A stretch of 64,000 nucleotides of DNA from Cylindrotheca closterium. Its lineage: Eukaryota; Bacillariophyta; Bacillariophyceae; Bacillariales; Bacillariaceae. Every line of letters starts with the position of its first letter. Positions within the stretch are counted from its first letter, which is position 1. Below, piece by piece: positions 9,603 to 18,788 of the stretch. The stretch covers positions 248,001 through 312,000 of the forward strand of contig CAKOGP040000335.1 in NCBI GenBank assembly GCA_933822405.4, read 5' to 3'. The notes below the pieces were generated by a model, which saw only the letters and a list, made by a program, of their open reading frames with translations, was not told where the DNA came from and made no database searches. A program made the translations under genes and the position numbers.

Positions 9603-10133
9603 ATGAGCTCGTCGAAAGCATCCAAGAAAAATGAATCAACGGGAAAGAGTATCGTGGATGATGCAAAGGAGTTCTTGACGAACGAGGAAAACAAACCATT
9701 TGTGCAATACGGTATTCTTGCCATTTGTGGAGCTATCGTCATCAGATCACTCATTGCTGTGTTGTCATCATTTGCTATTCTTGTGATCCCATTGCTATAT
9801 TTCTACCTTGTGTCATGTTGCCCTAAACCCGCTTCCTTTGACGGCCGCTCGGAATTGAAGCGAGTCCTGAGAGGAAAGCACCTTCCGGAAAACCATCCCG
9901 AAAAGCCAAAGTCATCCCTCGAAAAACTTGCTGCCAAGGTGACAGCTTCTGTCACGGCAGAGATAGCCACTTTGCCAGGGTACACTACCGAGATGACTCC
10001 ATTTTTCAAACCAAGCCCCGCCGCCATCTTGACGTGCATGAATGTGCCAACTCTCAATATGCAGTACTATTGGGTTGGTGCGAATGGAAAGTGGTATTAT
10101 GTGTTTGCCAAGGAAATAAAACCAAATGCTTAG
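9603..10133 (+). CDS. Small membrane protein of unknown function
   Basis: A single-exon, 176-residue protein with start context AAGATGAGC. The N-terminus is Ser/Lys-rich. Residues about 37-70 form one long or two short hydrophobic segments (YGILAICGAIVIRSLIAVLSSFAILVIPLLYFYL), followed by SCCP. The soluble C-terminal half has LPENHPEKPKSSLEKLAAKV and a final YYWVGANGKWYYVFAKEI. No family recognised. The hydrophobic segment is too internal for a cleaved signal peptide and suggests a membrane hairpin or anchor. Confidence 0.7.
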   Translation: MSSSKASKKNESTGKSIVDDAKEFLTNEENKPFVQYGILAICGAIVIRSLIAVLSSFAILVIPLLYFYLVSCCPKPASFDGRSELKRVLRGKHLPENHPEKPKSSLEKLAAKVTASVTAEIATLPGYTTEMTPFFKPSPAAILTCMNVPTLNMQYYWVGANGKWYYVFAKEIKPNA

Positions 10134-10278
10134 GATAGCAAAACATCGGGCAGATTGTGATGCGCGATATTTAGAATGCATAGACGTGTTTATATGGGCA
10201 GAGAGTATTTAGACGAAAATGAAAGTAATTATAGTATTTACCACTCTCCGTCGCCATCATTGGGGTGTTGTACTATTG

Positions 10279-12471
10279 TTAAAAAAGCCCGTAGTTCTCA
10301 TCAATGTCTCCAACCAACAAACTGTCAAATACGTCCTCCAAATCTACACTCGCCCTTTCTTGCTCTCGTGCTGGCAACAAATCAGATGCTATCATCATGC
10401 TCCCACGGTTTTGGCAGGATTCGAGAAAGGCACCCCAATGACGACACGATCTGAGAGTAGTATTATCACCAACCAGGATCAAGCCACGCCGAGCCCGAGT
10501 AATAGCAACACACAAACGCCTTGCGTCCCGGAGAAAGCCCAACTCTTTCAATGGATTCGATCGAACAGCCGAATACACAATGACATCCTTCTCTTGTCCT
10601 TGAAACGAATCAACAGTACCCACTCGTACGTTTTGCAATTTCTTGCTTGCCGCTGTGGCGGTAAAAGAAGAGGTCAGTTCGGATCGAATGAGCTGCACTT
10701 GTTTTGAATACGGGCTAATGACAGCGATTCGGTCCTCGTGCACTGTTCCGGCTTCCAACAAGTCTTGAACAATTCGAATGATAAGCTTGGCCTCTGTTGG
10801 ATTTGACTTCCCCCCAAAATTGTGAGCAACCTCTGCTTCGCCATCTCCGACCTGGATAAAGGCCACTGGTTGCTCATTGGGCCAAGGGAATCCAGCTGGA
10901 GGAGATGTGTCGATACATGATAGCTCGTCCGCCGCAGTGACCCGGCCTTTGTAAAAATACGACGACGGGTATTCCAAAAGCGCGGGAGGCATGCGGTAAC
11001 ACGAGCTTAACGTAGCTTCATGGATACCAGCTCGTTCCAAGCGAGCCATGGGTGAAACGCCTAGCGTCTTTTGCAACTTGACCGAAGTCACTGTTGGTGG
11101 AAGCTGACGAGTATCTCCCACAAGAACTAGCTGTTCGGCTTTACTAGCTGCAAGTGCGCAAACTAGAGCTGGCTCGGTTGTTTGCGCGGCTTCGTCCAAC
11201 ACAACAATTGGAAATTTTACCTCGCTATCCGAGGCGTTGTAGAATTGGTGAGCCCCAATGCAACTGGTGACGATGACCGGAGCCGATTCCATGATCATTT
11301 GCTGAACGTCAGCAAGACACTGTTTCATTTCATAGGCAGCTGCCGATCGCGTTTGACCATCCAAATTGGCATCCGCTGAAGTTTGTCGCAATTCCATTAC
11401 GTCTGGCATCTTCTCAGAGATGGCAACCACAGTTCGATGTCGAACATCGGCCGAAACTGCAGCTGGACGACCAAGACGTACCGCAGGGACGCCTATTTCC
11501 AATAGAGCCTGTAGGAGAACATCTGCGGCTCCGTTGCTATGCGTAACAGCAAGCACGCGAGCCTTCGAGTGCGTTGTTGGGTTATCTTCATTGAGCTTTT
11601 GTTGCAGCTTCAGAGCGGTCTTTACTAACAGTGCCGCTGTTCTAGTTTTTCCGGTTCCCGGTGGGCCTCGGATCAGTGATATCCGTCTTTGGAGCGCTGA
11701 TGTGATTGCGTCCTTTTGTGATTGGTTCGGGGTAAATGATATCGATTCTGTCGCTTCTTCGATTACATCGTGAATAGTTTCTTCAAGATCCAAGTTAACC
11801 TGCAATCGACTCGGACATTCGGCAGCCAAATCCGTCGCATCTTTCTCCCCAGCAAAAAGAGAGGCCATAAGATATGCTACATTTCCTGCCTCTCCTTTGC
11901 GAAGCTGCTCCAGAGCCCTTTGTTGAAACTTCAATGGTGCCTGAGGTGCGCCTCTGTCCATGCGAACCTGGTACGCGCCAACTAGTTTTCTGCACTCGTA
12001 CAAGCCTTTTGGCCAGCTTGGTCCTACTCCGACTGTCAACCAATCCTTTCCGACATCTGTGACCAAACATTCTCTTGGAATTGGATCAATTTCTGGCATG
12101 AGGGGAGTCAAAAGAAGAACATCTCCTTTGGAAAATCGATCTCGCAAGTACCGTTCTCCCTTTTTGACGACTCGTACAATCTTGTCACCGAGGATATCCG
12201 AGTCAGGTTCCGCGTAGGCTCCAAATATGCTCAATCCAGATTGTTCCAGTCGCTTTTGGGACCATCGTCTCCTTTGCTCTTTCAGTTGATCTGCAGTTTC
12301 TTGATACTCCTCGATCAAGAGCTGCTCCCAATGAATCCAATAATTTGACAGAATCTGGCGGTTTACTAAGGACTTCGAAGGTGGTTGGGTCAGGGAAGAA
12401 CATACTTGAAGTGAAACTAGCAAGCAAAGTGTCAGAGGAGCTTTCCAGTTTTGTCTCCGTCGGGTTGCCAT
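10279..12471 (-). CDS. SF1 (UPF1/IGHMBP2-like) helicase with N-terminal signal
   Basis: A single-exon, 730-residue protein. Motifs in order: Q-motif region FTPNQSQKDAI (~246-256), Walker A GPPGTGKT (269-276), Walker B DEAA (426-429), motif III LVGDTRQLPPT, then the second RecA domain with ISPYSKQVQLI, GTVDSFQGQEKDVIVYSAVRS (motif V) and VAITRARRGLILVGD (motif VI). This is the SF1B Upf1-like arrangement, closest to IGHMBP2/SMUBP-2-like 5'-3' RNA/DNA helicases. The ATP-binding and hydrolysis motifs are intact. The N-terminus MATRRRQNWKAPLTLCLLVSLQVCSSLTQ looks like a signal peptide, which in a diatom often precedes plastid import, although no clear A|F site is seen. There is a divergent promoter with the racemase-like gene (193 bp between the two ATGs). 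Confidence 0.9.
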   Translation of the reverse strand: MATRRRQNWKAPLTLCLLVSLQVCSSLTQPPSKSLVNRQILSNYWIHWEQLLIEEYQETADQLKEQRRRWSQKRLEQSGLSIFGAYAEPDSDILGDKIVRVVKKGERYLRDRFSKGDVLLLTPLMPEIDPIPRECLVTDVGKDWLTVGVGPSWPKGLYECRKLVGAYQVRMDRGAPQAPLKFQQRALEQLRKGEAGNVAYLMASLFAGEKDATDLAAECPSRLQVNLDLEETIHDVIEEATESISFTPNQSQKDAITSALQRRISLIRGPPGTGKTRTAALLVKTALKLQQKLNEDNPTTHSKARVLAVTHSNGAADVLLQALLEIGVPAVRLGRPAAVSADVRHRTVVAISEKMPDVMELRQTSADANLDGQTRSAAAYEMKQCLADVQQMIMESAPVIVTSCIGAHQFYNASDSEVKFPIVVLDEAAQTTEPALVCALAASKAEQLVLVGDTRQLPPTVTSVKLQKTLGVSPMARLERAGIHEATLSSCYRMPPALLEYPSSYFYKGRVTAADELSCIDTSPPAGFPWPNEQPVAFIQVGDGEAEVAHNFGGKSNPTEAKLIIRIVQDLLEAGTVHEDRIAVISPYSKQVQLIRSELTSSFTATAASKKLQNVRVGTVDSFQGQEKDVIVYSAVRSNPLKELGFLRDARRLCVAITRARRGLILVGDNTTLRSCRHWGAFLESCQNRGSMMIASDLLPAREQERASVDLEDVFDSLLVGDIDENYGLF

Positions 12472-12664
12472 GACATCCTCCAAGCATAATGTGCATCATA
12501 CAGTAGGTTTCCCTCTGACATGGTTGAGGTTGTCGGATGGAAATACGGACGACATTACGGTATCTGATCTTTTTAAAATATTGGAGAATGGGAGAATTGG
12601 AAAGATACAACGGACGACGAGAGTTGAATTGAAACAATCTGTAAGTCACGAAGAAACATACACC

Positions 12665-13666
12665 ATGACTAGCGGATCAGAAGAACCCCTAGATATCCCC
12701 ACGTTTGAGGATGTGAAAGAGGCTTCAGAGATTCTAAATGGTGTGGCAAATCGGACTCCTGTCAATACCAGTCGAACACTCGATGAAGAACTTGGAGTCA
12801 AGTGTTTCATGAAATGCGAAAACTTCCAAAGAATGGGAGCCTTCAAATTCAGAGGCGGATACAATGCTCTTTATCATTTGTCCCAAGAGGGAAAAGGAAA
12901 ATCAGTTGTGACCTACTCAAGTGGTAACCACGCACAAGCGGTGGCACTTTCGGCATCTTTGCTCGATATGGATGCTACCATTATTATGCCGTTGGATGCA
13001 CCCAAGAACAAAGTTGCAGCCACGAAAGGCTATGGCGGAAATGTAATTTTCTACGACCGATACAAAGAGGATCGTGTGGCCATTGCCAAGGAAAAAGCAA
13101 AGGCAGGAGCCACCATCATTCCACCATACGATCACAAACACGTTGTGGCAGGTCAAGGAACGGCTGGAAAAGAGCTATTAGAAGAGTTGCTGGATAGAGG
13201 TATCACACTAGACTATCTCTTTGTTTGTGTTGGAGGGGGCGGTTTGATCAGTGGGTGTTCACTTGCTGCTGGTGAGCTGGCACCCAACTGCAAAGTTATT
13301 GGGGTAGAGCCAGAAGCTGGCAATGATGCCCAACGGTCATTGGAGACAGGCCAAATTGTGACGATCCAACCGCCAAAGACCATTGCCGATGGTGCCCAAA
13401 CACCATTTATTGGCAAGATTCCATTTGAGATTATTAAGAAGAGAGTCGAGAAGATTATCACTGTTTCCGATGAGGAACTCATCCAAGGCATGAAATACTT
13501 TGGTGAGCGCATGAAAATGATAGTAGAACCCACTGGTTGCCTCGGCCTTGCGGGACTTCGGAAACTAGTCAAGGCTGGAGAAATTCCTGCTGGAAGCAAC
13601 TGTGGAGTGGTCATTTCGGGTGGCAACGTGGACATGGCTAGATACTGTGATCTCATTTCAACGTAG
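12665..13666 (+). CDS. Serine racemase / threonine dehydratase-like PLP enzyme
   Basis: A single-exon, 333-residue fold-type II PLP enzyme. The frame is open further upstream, but CACCATGACT at 12665 gives the normal family length. The PLP lysine is K61 in GAFKFRGG. The substrate loop is SSGNHA (85-90). The phosphate-binding glycine loop is GGGGLISG (190-197). The C-terminal SGGNVD holds the serine that contacts the pyridine nitrogen. About 330 residues without an ACT regulatory domain fits serine racemase or 3-hydroxyaspartate dehydratase better than biosynthetic threonine deaminase. No targeting peptide, so cytosolic. Racemase and dehydratase activity cannot be separated by eye. Confidence 0.9.
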   Translation: MTSGSEEPLDIPTFEDVKEASEILNGVANRTPVNTSRTLDEELGVKCFMKCENFQRMGAFKFRGGYNALYHLSQEGKGKSVVTYSSGNHAQAVALSASLLDMDATIIMPLDAPKNKVAATKGYGGNVIFYDRYKEDRVAIAKEKAKAGATIIPPYDHKHVVAGQGTAGKELLEELLDRGITLDYLFVCVGGGGLISGCSLAAGELAPNCKVIGVEPEAGNDAQRSLETGQIVTIQPPKTIADGAQTPFIGKIPFEIIKKRVEKIITVSDEELIQGMKYFGERMKMIVEPTGCLGLAGLRKLVKAGEIPAGSNCGVVISGGNVDMARYCDLIST

Positions 13667-13789
13667 TAACTGACTGCAAAGGATAAAATGCTATAAAACG
13701 ATTCCATTCGTGCATTCTCATAAGCACCGTTGGCTATTCTATATAAATTAAAATTATTGGCTGTTGTACAAAGTTCCCATATTCACTGT

Positions 13790-16127
13790 TTATTGTGCTT
13801 CAGTTTCCAATGGAGTAAAGTTCTTGTTCATACCACAAGCTTCCAAACACCTCAAATCGTTGGAAGTTCGGAAATAATCGGCGTATAGAACGCACAATCC
13901 CTTTCTTGCAATGGCTTGGCACCATCCAAGAGCGGGTGGACGGGGCTTTGTAATGGTGACATCATAGTAGCTAGACTTGACCGTCTGTGGACCAACGGCT
14001 TCTTCATTTCGGTCCTTGGTCAAAATGACATCTCTCGCGCGCGCAGCCTTGAGGGTAGCATCCTTACGGAAAAGAGCTGCCGGATAAATGGTGTAATCAA
14101 AGAGAGCCTTTTCGATGTCATCTTGTCCCTTGAGTTGCTTTCGTTCCCGGACCATTTCACGTTCGTGTTCGCGTTCCTTCTCGCGAGAATACCCAGGGCG
14201 ACGTCCATGAACGTGCTTCTTGCCCAAGGCAGTGTTGGGTGTAAAGTTGACTAGGAAGGATTCCAAGTCTCCAAGTGGCATGACGGCTTGAGGAGGAGCA
14301 GGACAGTCGTTGGATCCCTTGTCCCCAGCCTCTTGCAAGCAAACCTCACGCTTAACAATTTCTCTTCGTTGACGTTCCGTGATCATCCAGAATTGGTTGT
14401 TTCCACCTTGAACAATGGGTTCGGTGACTTCGTTTGCGTAGATTTCTGGTGATGTTGGCATTTGTACCTCAGTCAAGTAGACCCACCATTGACCGCAGTC
14501 GCCCTTGGAAGTTCCAAGAACATTTTCAAGACGGCTCTTCATTTGTGCAGCGCTCTCGCCATCACACAAGCCATTAACTCCTCCAGATCCAGACAAGGAG
14601 TGATCAATCCAAGCAACACTGAAAGAATCCTTGCAGATTTCCCAAGCAGCTGGGTGGAAAAAGTCTCCATGCATTCTCCACTTCGCAACCTTGGCATTTT
14701 CCTCACTCACATAGGACACTCGAACGAACGAGGGAATCAAAAAAGGCGAGGAAGGAGAATTGGAAAGAACAACACTCTTTCCATCGGCGTTGGTCTCTGG
14801 AGCCGCGGCCTTTTGGTTGATAGGAGAGGAAGCTGCCGCAGCCAAATCGGCAGAAGCTTGCAAGAACGAGCCAATTGTTCTCAAGGTAACCAAAGAAGTC
14901 CACTTGAGGCCAACATAAAGGTCGTGGTCATCACTACTGATAAGATCAGGATGTGTGGTCTTGATTGATGTGTTGGCCCCCTTGCTCTTCTTTGCGTCGC
15001 CCAAGAAAGGTGGAGCCAAAACAAGGTCTTGGACACGCTTCTCCATGAATCCAGACTTTAGGTTGTGGCAAGTATCAGCAGTCTTGGAGCTAGCAACAAC
15101 AACAACCTGTACTGGACTTGGGCGTTCCTCAACCTTGGCTGTACCAAGCGAGATCTTTTCAAGGTCCGAGAGTTGTCCTCCACAGTTTGGCAACAAGCTA
15201 TCCATCCATTCAGTCCACTTGGCCGAAATCGGTTCGCACACCAAGACTTGGACACGAGCTGCGACCAATCCGGTGGCACACATGGCATTAATCTCTTCAA
15301 AGTTACGCTGCAAGTGAGTTGCAGCAGACTCTTGTTCGGAAGTCCATTGTTCTGGTCCATGAGCATTCTTGGCAGGTGGATTGGTCTCCCAAATCATGGT
15401 AGTTCCACGTCCTGCACCCACCGTGTTGAGAGTAAACAAAATGCGGCAACGATCTTCAGCAGATTCTTTCCCTTCCTTTGCAAACCATTCCTTCCACACT
15501 GGTGAATTAGTATCTGGTCGAGAGGGAGATCCCATGGCCAAGCAGTTCTCCAAGAGTCTCATTTGGGCTGCGGACTCCGACTTGTCCTCATACAAGTTTG
15601 CAAAATCTTCACCACCCAAATAATCCTCGGTGAAACGAGAAGAAGTGACTCCTGAATCATCTCGTCCTTCGAAATAATCAGCTTTGCCACGCGACTTGGA
15701 AAAGCGGTAAAAGTATTTCTAGAATAAACAAAAACGAAAATGAAAGTGTGTGTTAGAAGAAAGCAATGATGGAGGAATAACAGGTGCAACGAAATGTATG
15801 TATGTATGCATTCATGCTTGTTTGTATAACACGTACTTGTAGAGGTCCAGTGTATTCAAACCAATATTTGACTTCTTCTGGTGGTGTTTCGTCAAAGAGT
15901 TTCTTGCGTTCCTTCAAATCCTTCATGACAGGATCCATGTAGGATGGCACCGAGTCGCCCACAACCATGGTCAAGCGACGCCTGGGAAAATCACTGGCAG
16001 CATGATCGCCATTGTTGACAAATGTTGCGACAGCACTGGCCAAGAAGGCAACTCCTGCCAAGGTTTTAAAGACAGCCATGGCCGTGGATGATTTTGTTGC
16101 CTCTTCTGGCATCGTAGATTGGGACAT
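13790..16127 (-). CDS. Large signal-anchor protein of unknown function
   Basis: Two exons, 16127-15837 and 15718-13790, joined in frame across a 118-bp intron (donor GTACGT, acceptor TTCTAG), give 739 residues. A single hydrophobic segment near residues 19-38 (AVFKTLAGVAFLASAVATFV) predicts a type II anchor or signal. The lumenal part starts with RRRLTMVVGDSVPSYMDP. It contains ADYFEGRDDSG, ILFTLNTVGAGRGTTMIWETNPPAKNAHGPEQW, VVVVASSKTADTC, HGDFFHPAAWEICKDSFSVAWIDHS, GDCGQWWVYLTEVQMP, a charged REKEREHEREMVRERKQL helix, and a C-terminal YYDVTITKPRPPALGWCQAIARKGLCVLYADYF. Several Cys residues suggest disulfides. No family recognised; it is probably a secretory-pathway protein restricted to diatoms or stramenopiles (inference). 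Confidence 0.75.
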
Positions 16128-16272
16128 GATATGATGTTGTTGAAAACGATTCTTGTTTTGCTTTGGTTTGTTCTGTTGTGTGTTTGTTTGCTCGATTGAT
16201 TGCTGTAACACAGGATTAATCCGCCAAAATCAAATATGAGTTGTTGTTGTTGTGTGTAAAGCCTTATATCAA

Positions 16273-16407
16273 TCAAACTGCAACACTTGGAAGGATGTAG
16301 TTGTTGATGCTTGTCCAGTCTTCTGCAAATTCTTCAACTTTTTTTTGGGTTGACAAAACTGTGGACGACTGTCCGGCCAGTGGATTGGCCCGCGCTCTCA
16401 ACGCCAT
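16273..16407 (-). CDS. Possible 44-residue small protein
   Basis: The minus-strand ATG at 16407 sits in a strong context (CAAAAATGGCG) and opens a 44-residue frame starting MALRARANPLAG, with TQKKVEEFAEDWTSIN as a likely helix and a hydrophobic YILPSVAV end. It lies 145 bp upstream of the signal-anchor gene. It could be a real small protein, an upstream reading frame of that gene, or chance. Support is weak. Confidence 0.25.
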   Translation of the reverse strand: MALRARANPLAGQSSTVLSTQKKVEEFAEDWTSINNYILPSVAV

Positions 16408-16638
16408 TTTTGTGCGTGCCTCGCTATGTGGACCTGGTACTAAACATTTTTGGAGGGGATTCAAAATGATGGTCAACAATGGAGAAGAGGAGAATCGAGT
16501 GAGTCCCACCGACCACACCAAACGCAATATTGAAAATAATGGGCAATCCCAAAACGAAAAAGGTGCACCTAGCTAGGACTTGTGTAGTGATTGCAGCAAC
16601 CTTCTAGTCCATCAATAAAGGCGAGGACGAGAAGCACC

Positions 16639-17220
16639 ATGCCAATACGAGAAATAGTCAATGCCCTGTTTCTCACTTACGTTGGCACGGAATGGATGCT
16701 CCAGTCGTCCAACGAATTGGGCAAACATCAACATGACTCTTTTCAAGTCTTTCTTCGGATTCTCCAGAACAATAAATTATTTGTTGCGTTAGTTTCCTTT
16801 CTTAATATTGTGGATACTTTCAAGAGAATACTCCCGAGTTTGGAGGGATTGTGGCAATTGCGAATTCTGTTAGCTGCGACGGCCTACGTATTCGCGCTCT
16901 ATGTGGATTGCAAACGAAAGCTGCCCTCGTTGGAGCTCTCGTCATTTTTACGCCAAGTCGCAATGGCCTTTTTGAAAGTCCTTCCCATTTATCCATTCTT
17001 GGCAGTCTTGATTAGTTTTGTCTTTTTGTTTGTCATTTCCATCTTTGAGACCCTGCACTTGCCACTGGAGCTATTGAACATGCCAATCTACTATGGGACC
17101 TTGTATGGGCCATTTTCTTATATTTATTATATTGTCAAGCGACAAGTGATTGAATCGACGACATCACTTCCAACTAATAATATGGCTGCGGGGGAAATGA
17201 CAGCCTATTTTGCAAGGTGA
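16639..17220 (+). CDS. Multi-TM membrane protein of unknown function
   Basis: A single-exon, 193-residue protein with start context CACCATGCC. Hydrophobic segments occur near residues 44-60 (LFVALVSFLNIV), 72-90 (LRILLAATAYVFALYV), 109-140 (MAFLKVLPIYPFLAVLISFVFLFVISIFETL) and 150-170 (MPIYYGTLYGPFSYIYYIV), so three or four TM helices. The N-terminus MPIREIVNALFLTYVGTEWML is amphipathic. No family recognised. Its stop is convergent with the lipase gene to the right. Confidence 0.65.
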   Translation: MPIREIVNALFLTYVGTEWMLQSSNELGKHQHDSFQVFLRILQNNKLFVALVSFLNIVDTFKRILPSLEGLWQLRILLAATAYVFALYVDCKRKLPSLELSSFLRQVAMAFLKVLPIYPFLAVLISFVFLFVISIFETLHLPLELLNMPIYYGTLYGPFSYIYYIVKRQVIESTTSLPTNNMAAGEMTAYFAR

Positions 17221-17524
17221 ATAATGAAGACGATGATTTATTATTCATTTGTATTATTTGTAACAAAAATACAGGATGATTCAATGAGAGTGCATCCCAC
17301 AAGGTCACGGGTCGCCGAGAGATAATCGGTAAAGGCTTTTGTGCTAGTTTTGGCAGGCACCTCGTCACAAAATCGCTGCAAGTGCACACTATACTTAGTT
17401 GAAGGACCGCTTGTCATTGGCTCCTCATACTTCTTGGACTCCACTTTGAAACAGAAGCAGTTGCACCTGTTAGCTTGCCGGAAGATGCATGGTTATTGGT
17501 GATTTTTTTAGAACAGAACCATTA
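17221..17524. other. Convergent 3' intergenic region
   Basis: No gene supported. A/T-rich bases just after 17220 may include the polyadenylation region of the membrane-protein gene; the rest separates two convergent genes. Confidence 0.4.
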
Positions 17525-18406
17525 TCACATTCGAGGACCAACAAAGACACCCATGTAATTGCAGTGATCCAAAATGTTCCAAGCAAAGTTCCCAAACATT
17601 CCCTTTTTGTCTGGCTTTGTTTCCTTGTAAACGATAGGCACAGTTGGGTCACATTGCAATTCAATGCCCACATCCTCAAATCCCATACTGTCCCAGAGCT
17701 TTTTATTGTTGGCTAGAATGGGATCCTTACTGTGCACCAAATGCAATACATTACATCCTTTCAATGCCTCATTCCTCAAATGTCGTGCCAAGGATCCATT
17801 GCATAGTTTGGGTCCACCAAAGGTGACAATGGAGGGTGTGGGACTCTTATTACTATTATTATTCATCACTGCAGCATTGTAATGGACAGCACAAAGCAAG
17901 GCTGTCGCAGCTCCTAGCGAATGGCCAGTAAAGATGATTTCCTTAATGGAGGACGATTCACCCACAACAAGATCCAGCAAAGTACCCCCCATTTGTCTCC
18001 ACAATCCAATAGCAGCATCTTGAAAGCCTTCGTGTACCATGGCATCATCTGGAATTATATTTTGACTCAGTCGGGTCGCCGGGACTAGCTTGAACTTGAG
18101 GTTGGCTCCAAAGCTTTTTGGATTGGCAGATCCGCGACACGCCACTACCAATGTGGAAGGATTGTGTTGGTCGGCAAAAATTGTTGCACCGGATTCCGAG
18201 ACAGGATCTACAAATTGATACAGTAGTTCAAGATCACATGTACCGCTATATGGTGAAGTCGACATTTTGCCCTGCGCCAAGTATGACAAGGAAGCCGCTT
18301 GGGCGAGTCGTTCCACACTGGATTCTGTCAGTGTCAACAAAGCAACGCCATGTTGCAGCTTATTGAGAAGCAGCAAGCAAATCAACGATATTTGCAGTTG
18401 CATCAT
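17525..18406 (-). CDS. Secreted class-3 lipase
   Basis: A single-exon, 293-residue protein with a hydrophobic N-terminus (MMQLQISLICLLLLNKLQHG) typical of a signal peptide. The Lipase_3 fold is marked by VVACRGS (oxyanion-side strand), the nucleophile elbow GHSLGA with the serine near residue 163, the Asp of LVHSKDPIL near 229, and the His of ILDHCNYMGV near 282, completing the Ser-Asp-His triad. The length is normal for the family. It hydrolyses acyl esters of glycerolipids; position and chain specificity cannot be told. Secretion, or ER/plastid-membrane entry, is predicted. A second class-3 lipase gene lies at 58259-60670. Confidence 0.9.
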   Translation of the reverse strand: MMQLQISLICLLLLNKLQHGVALLTLTESSVERLAQAASLSYLAQGKMSTSPYSGTCDLELLYQFVDPVSESGATIFADQHNPSTLVVACRGSANPKSFGANLKFKLVPATRLSQNIIPDDAMVHEGFQDAAIGLWRQMGGTLLDLVVGESSSIKEIIFTGHSLGAATALLCAVHYNAAVMNNNSNKSPTPSIVTFGGPKLCNGSLARHLRNEALKGCNVLHLVHSKDPILANNKKLWDSMGFEDVGIELQCDPTVPIVYKETKPDKKGMFGNFAWNILDHCNYMGVFVGPRM

Positions 18407-18788
18407 GATGAAGCTGAATGTAGGTTGTATTCAGATAGTAGACACTTGTTGGAGCGTCTTCTGCGTTTCCAGCCTTTGTCGCCACTTCGGTGACAAAGCT
18501 CTGATGTTGTCATGCCAGCAAAGTTTCAGCTTTTTCGAAGCTCTGACGTCACAACATTTTTTTAAGCTGACTTTTAGGGCCAAACGAGGTTGTGTTGGCG
18601 CTGAGGAAGAATCAATCGACTCATCCAACAGGCTCCTCAGCCAGCAATACAGTACATGTTGATTGACCATAATAAACCTTCCACAAAGAGCGAACTAGGA
18701 CTAGGACTAAACCAGCAACAACAGTGAAATAGTTGGATGAACTCAACTAGAAAAAATTACGCACTCCTAGTGTTATTCATATTTGTGG
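18407..18788. other. Intergenic
   Basis: No gene supported. It lies upstream of the minus-strand lipase gene (promoter expected) and downstream of the zinc-finger gene. Confidence 0.4.
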
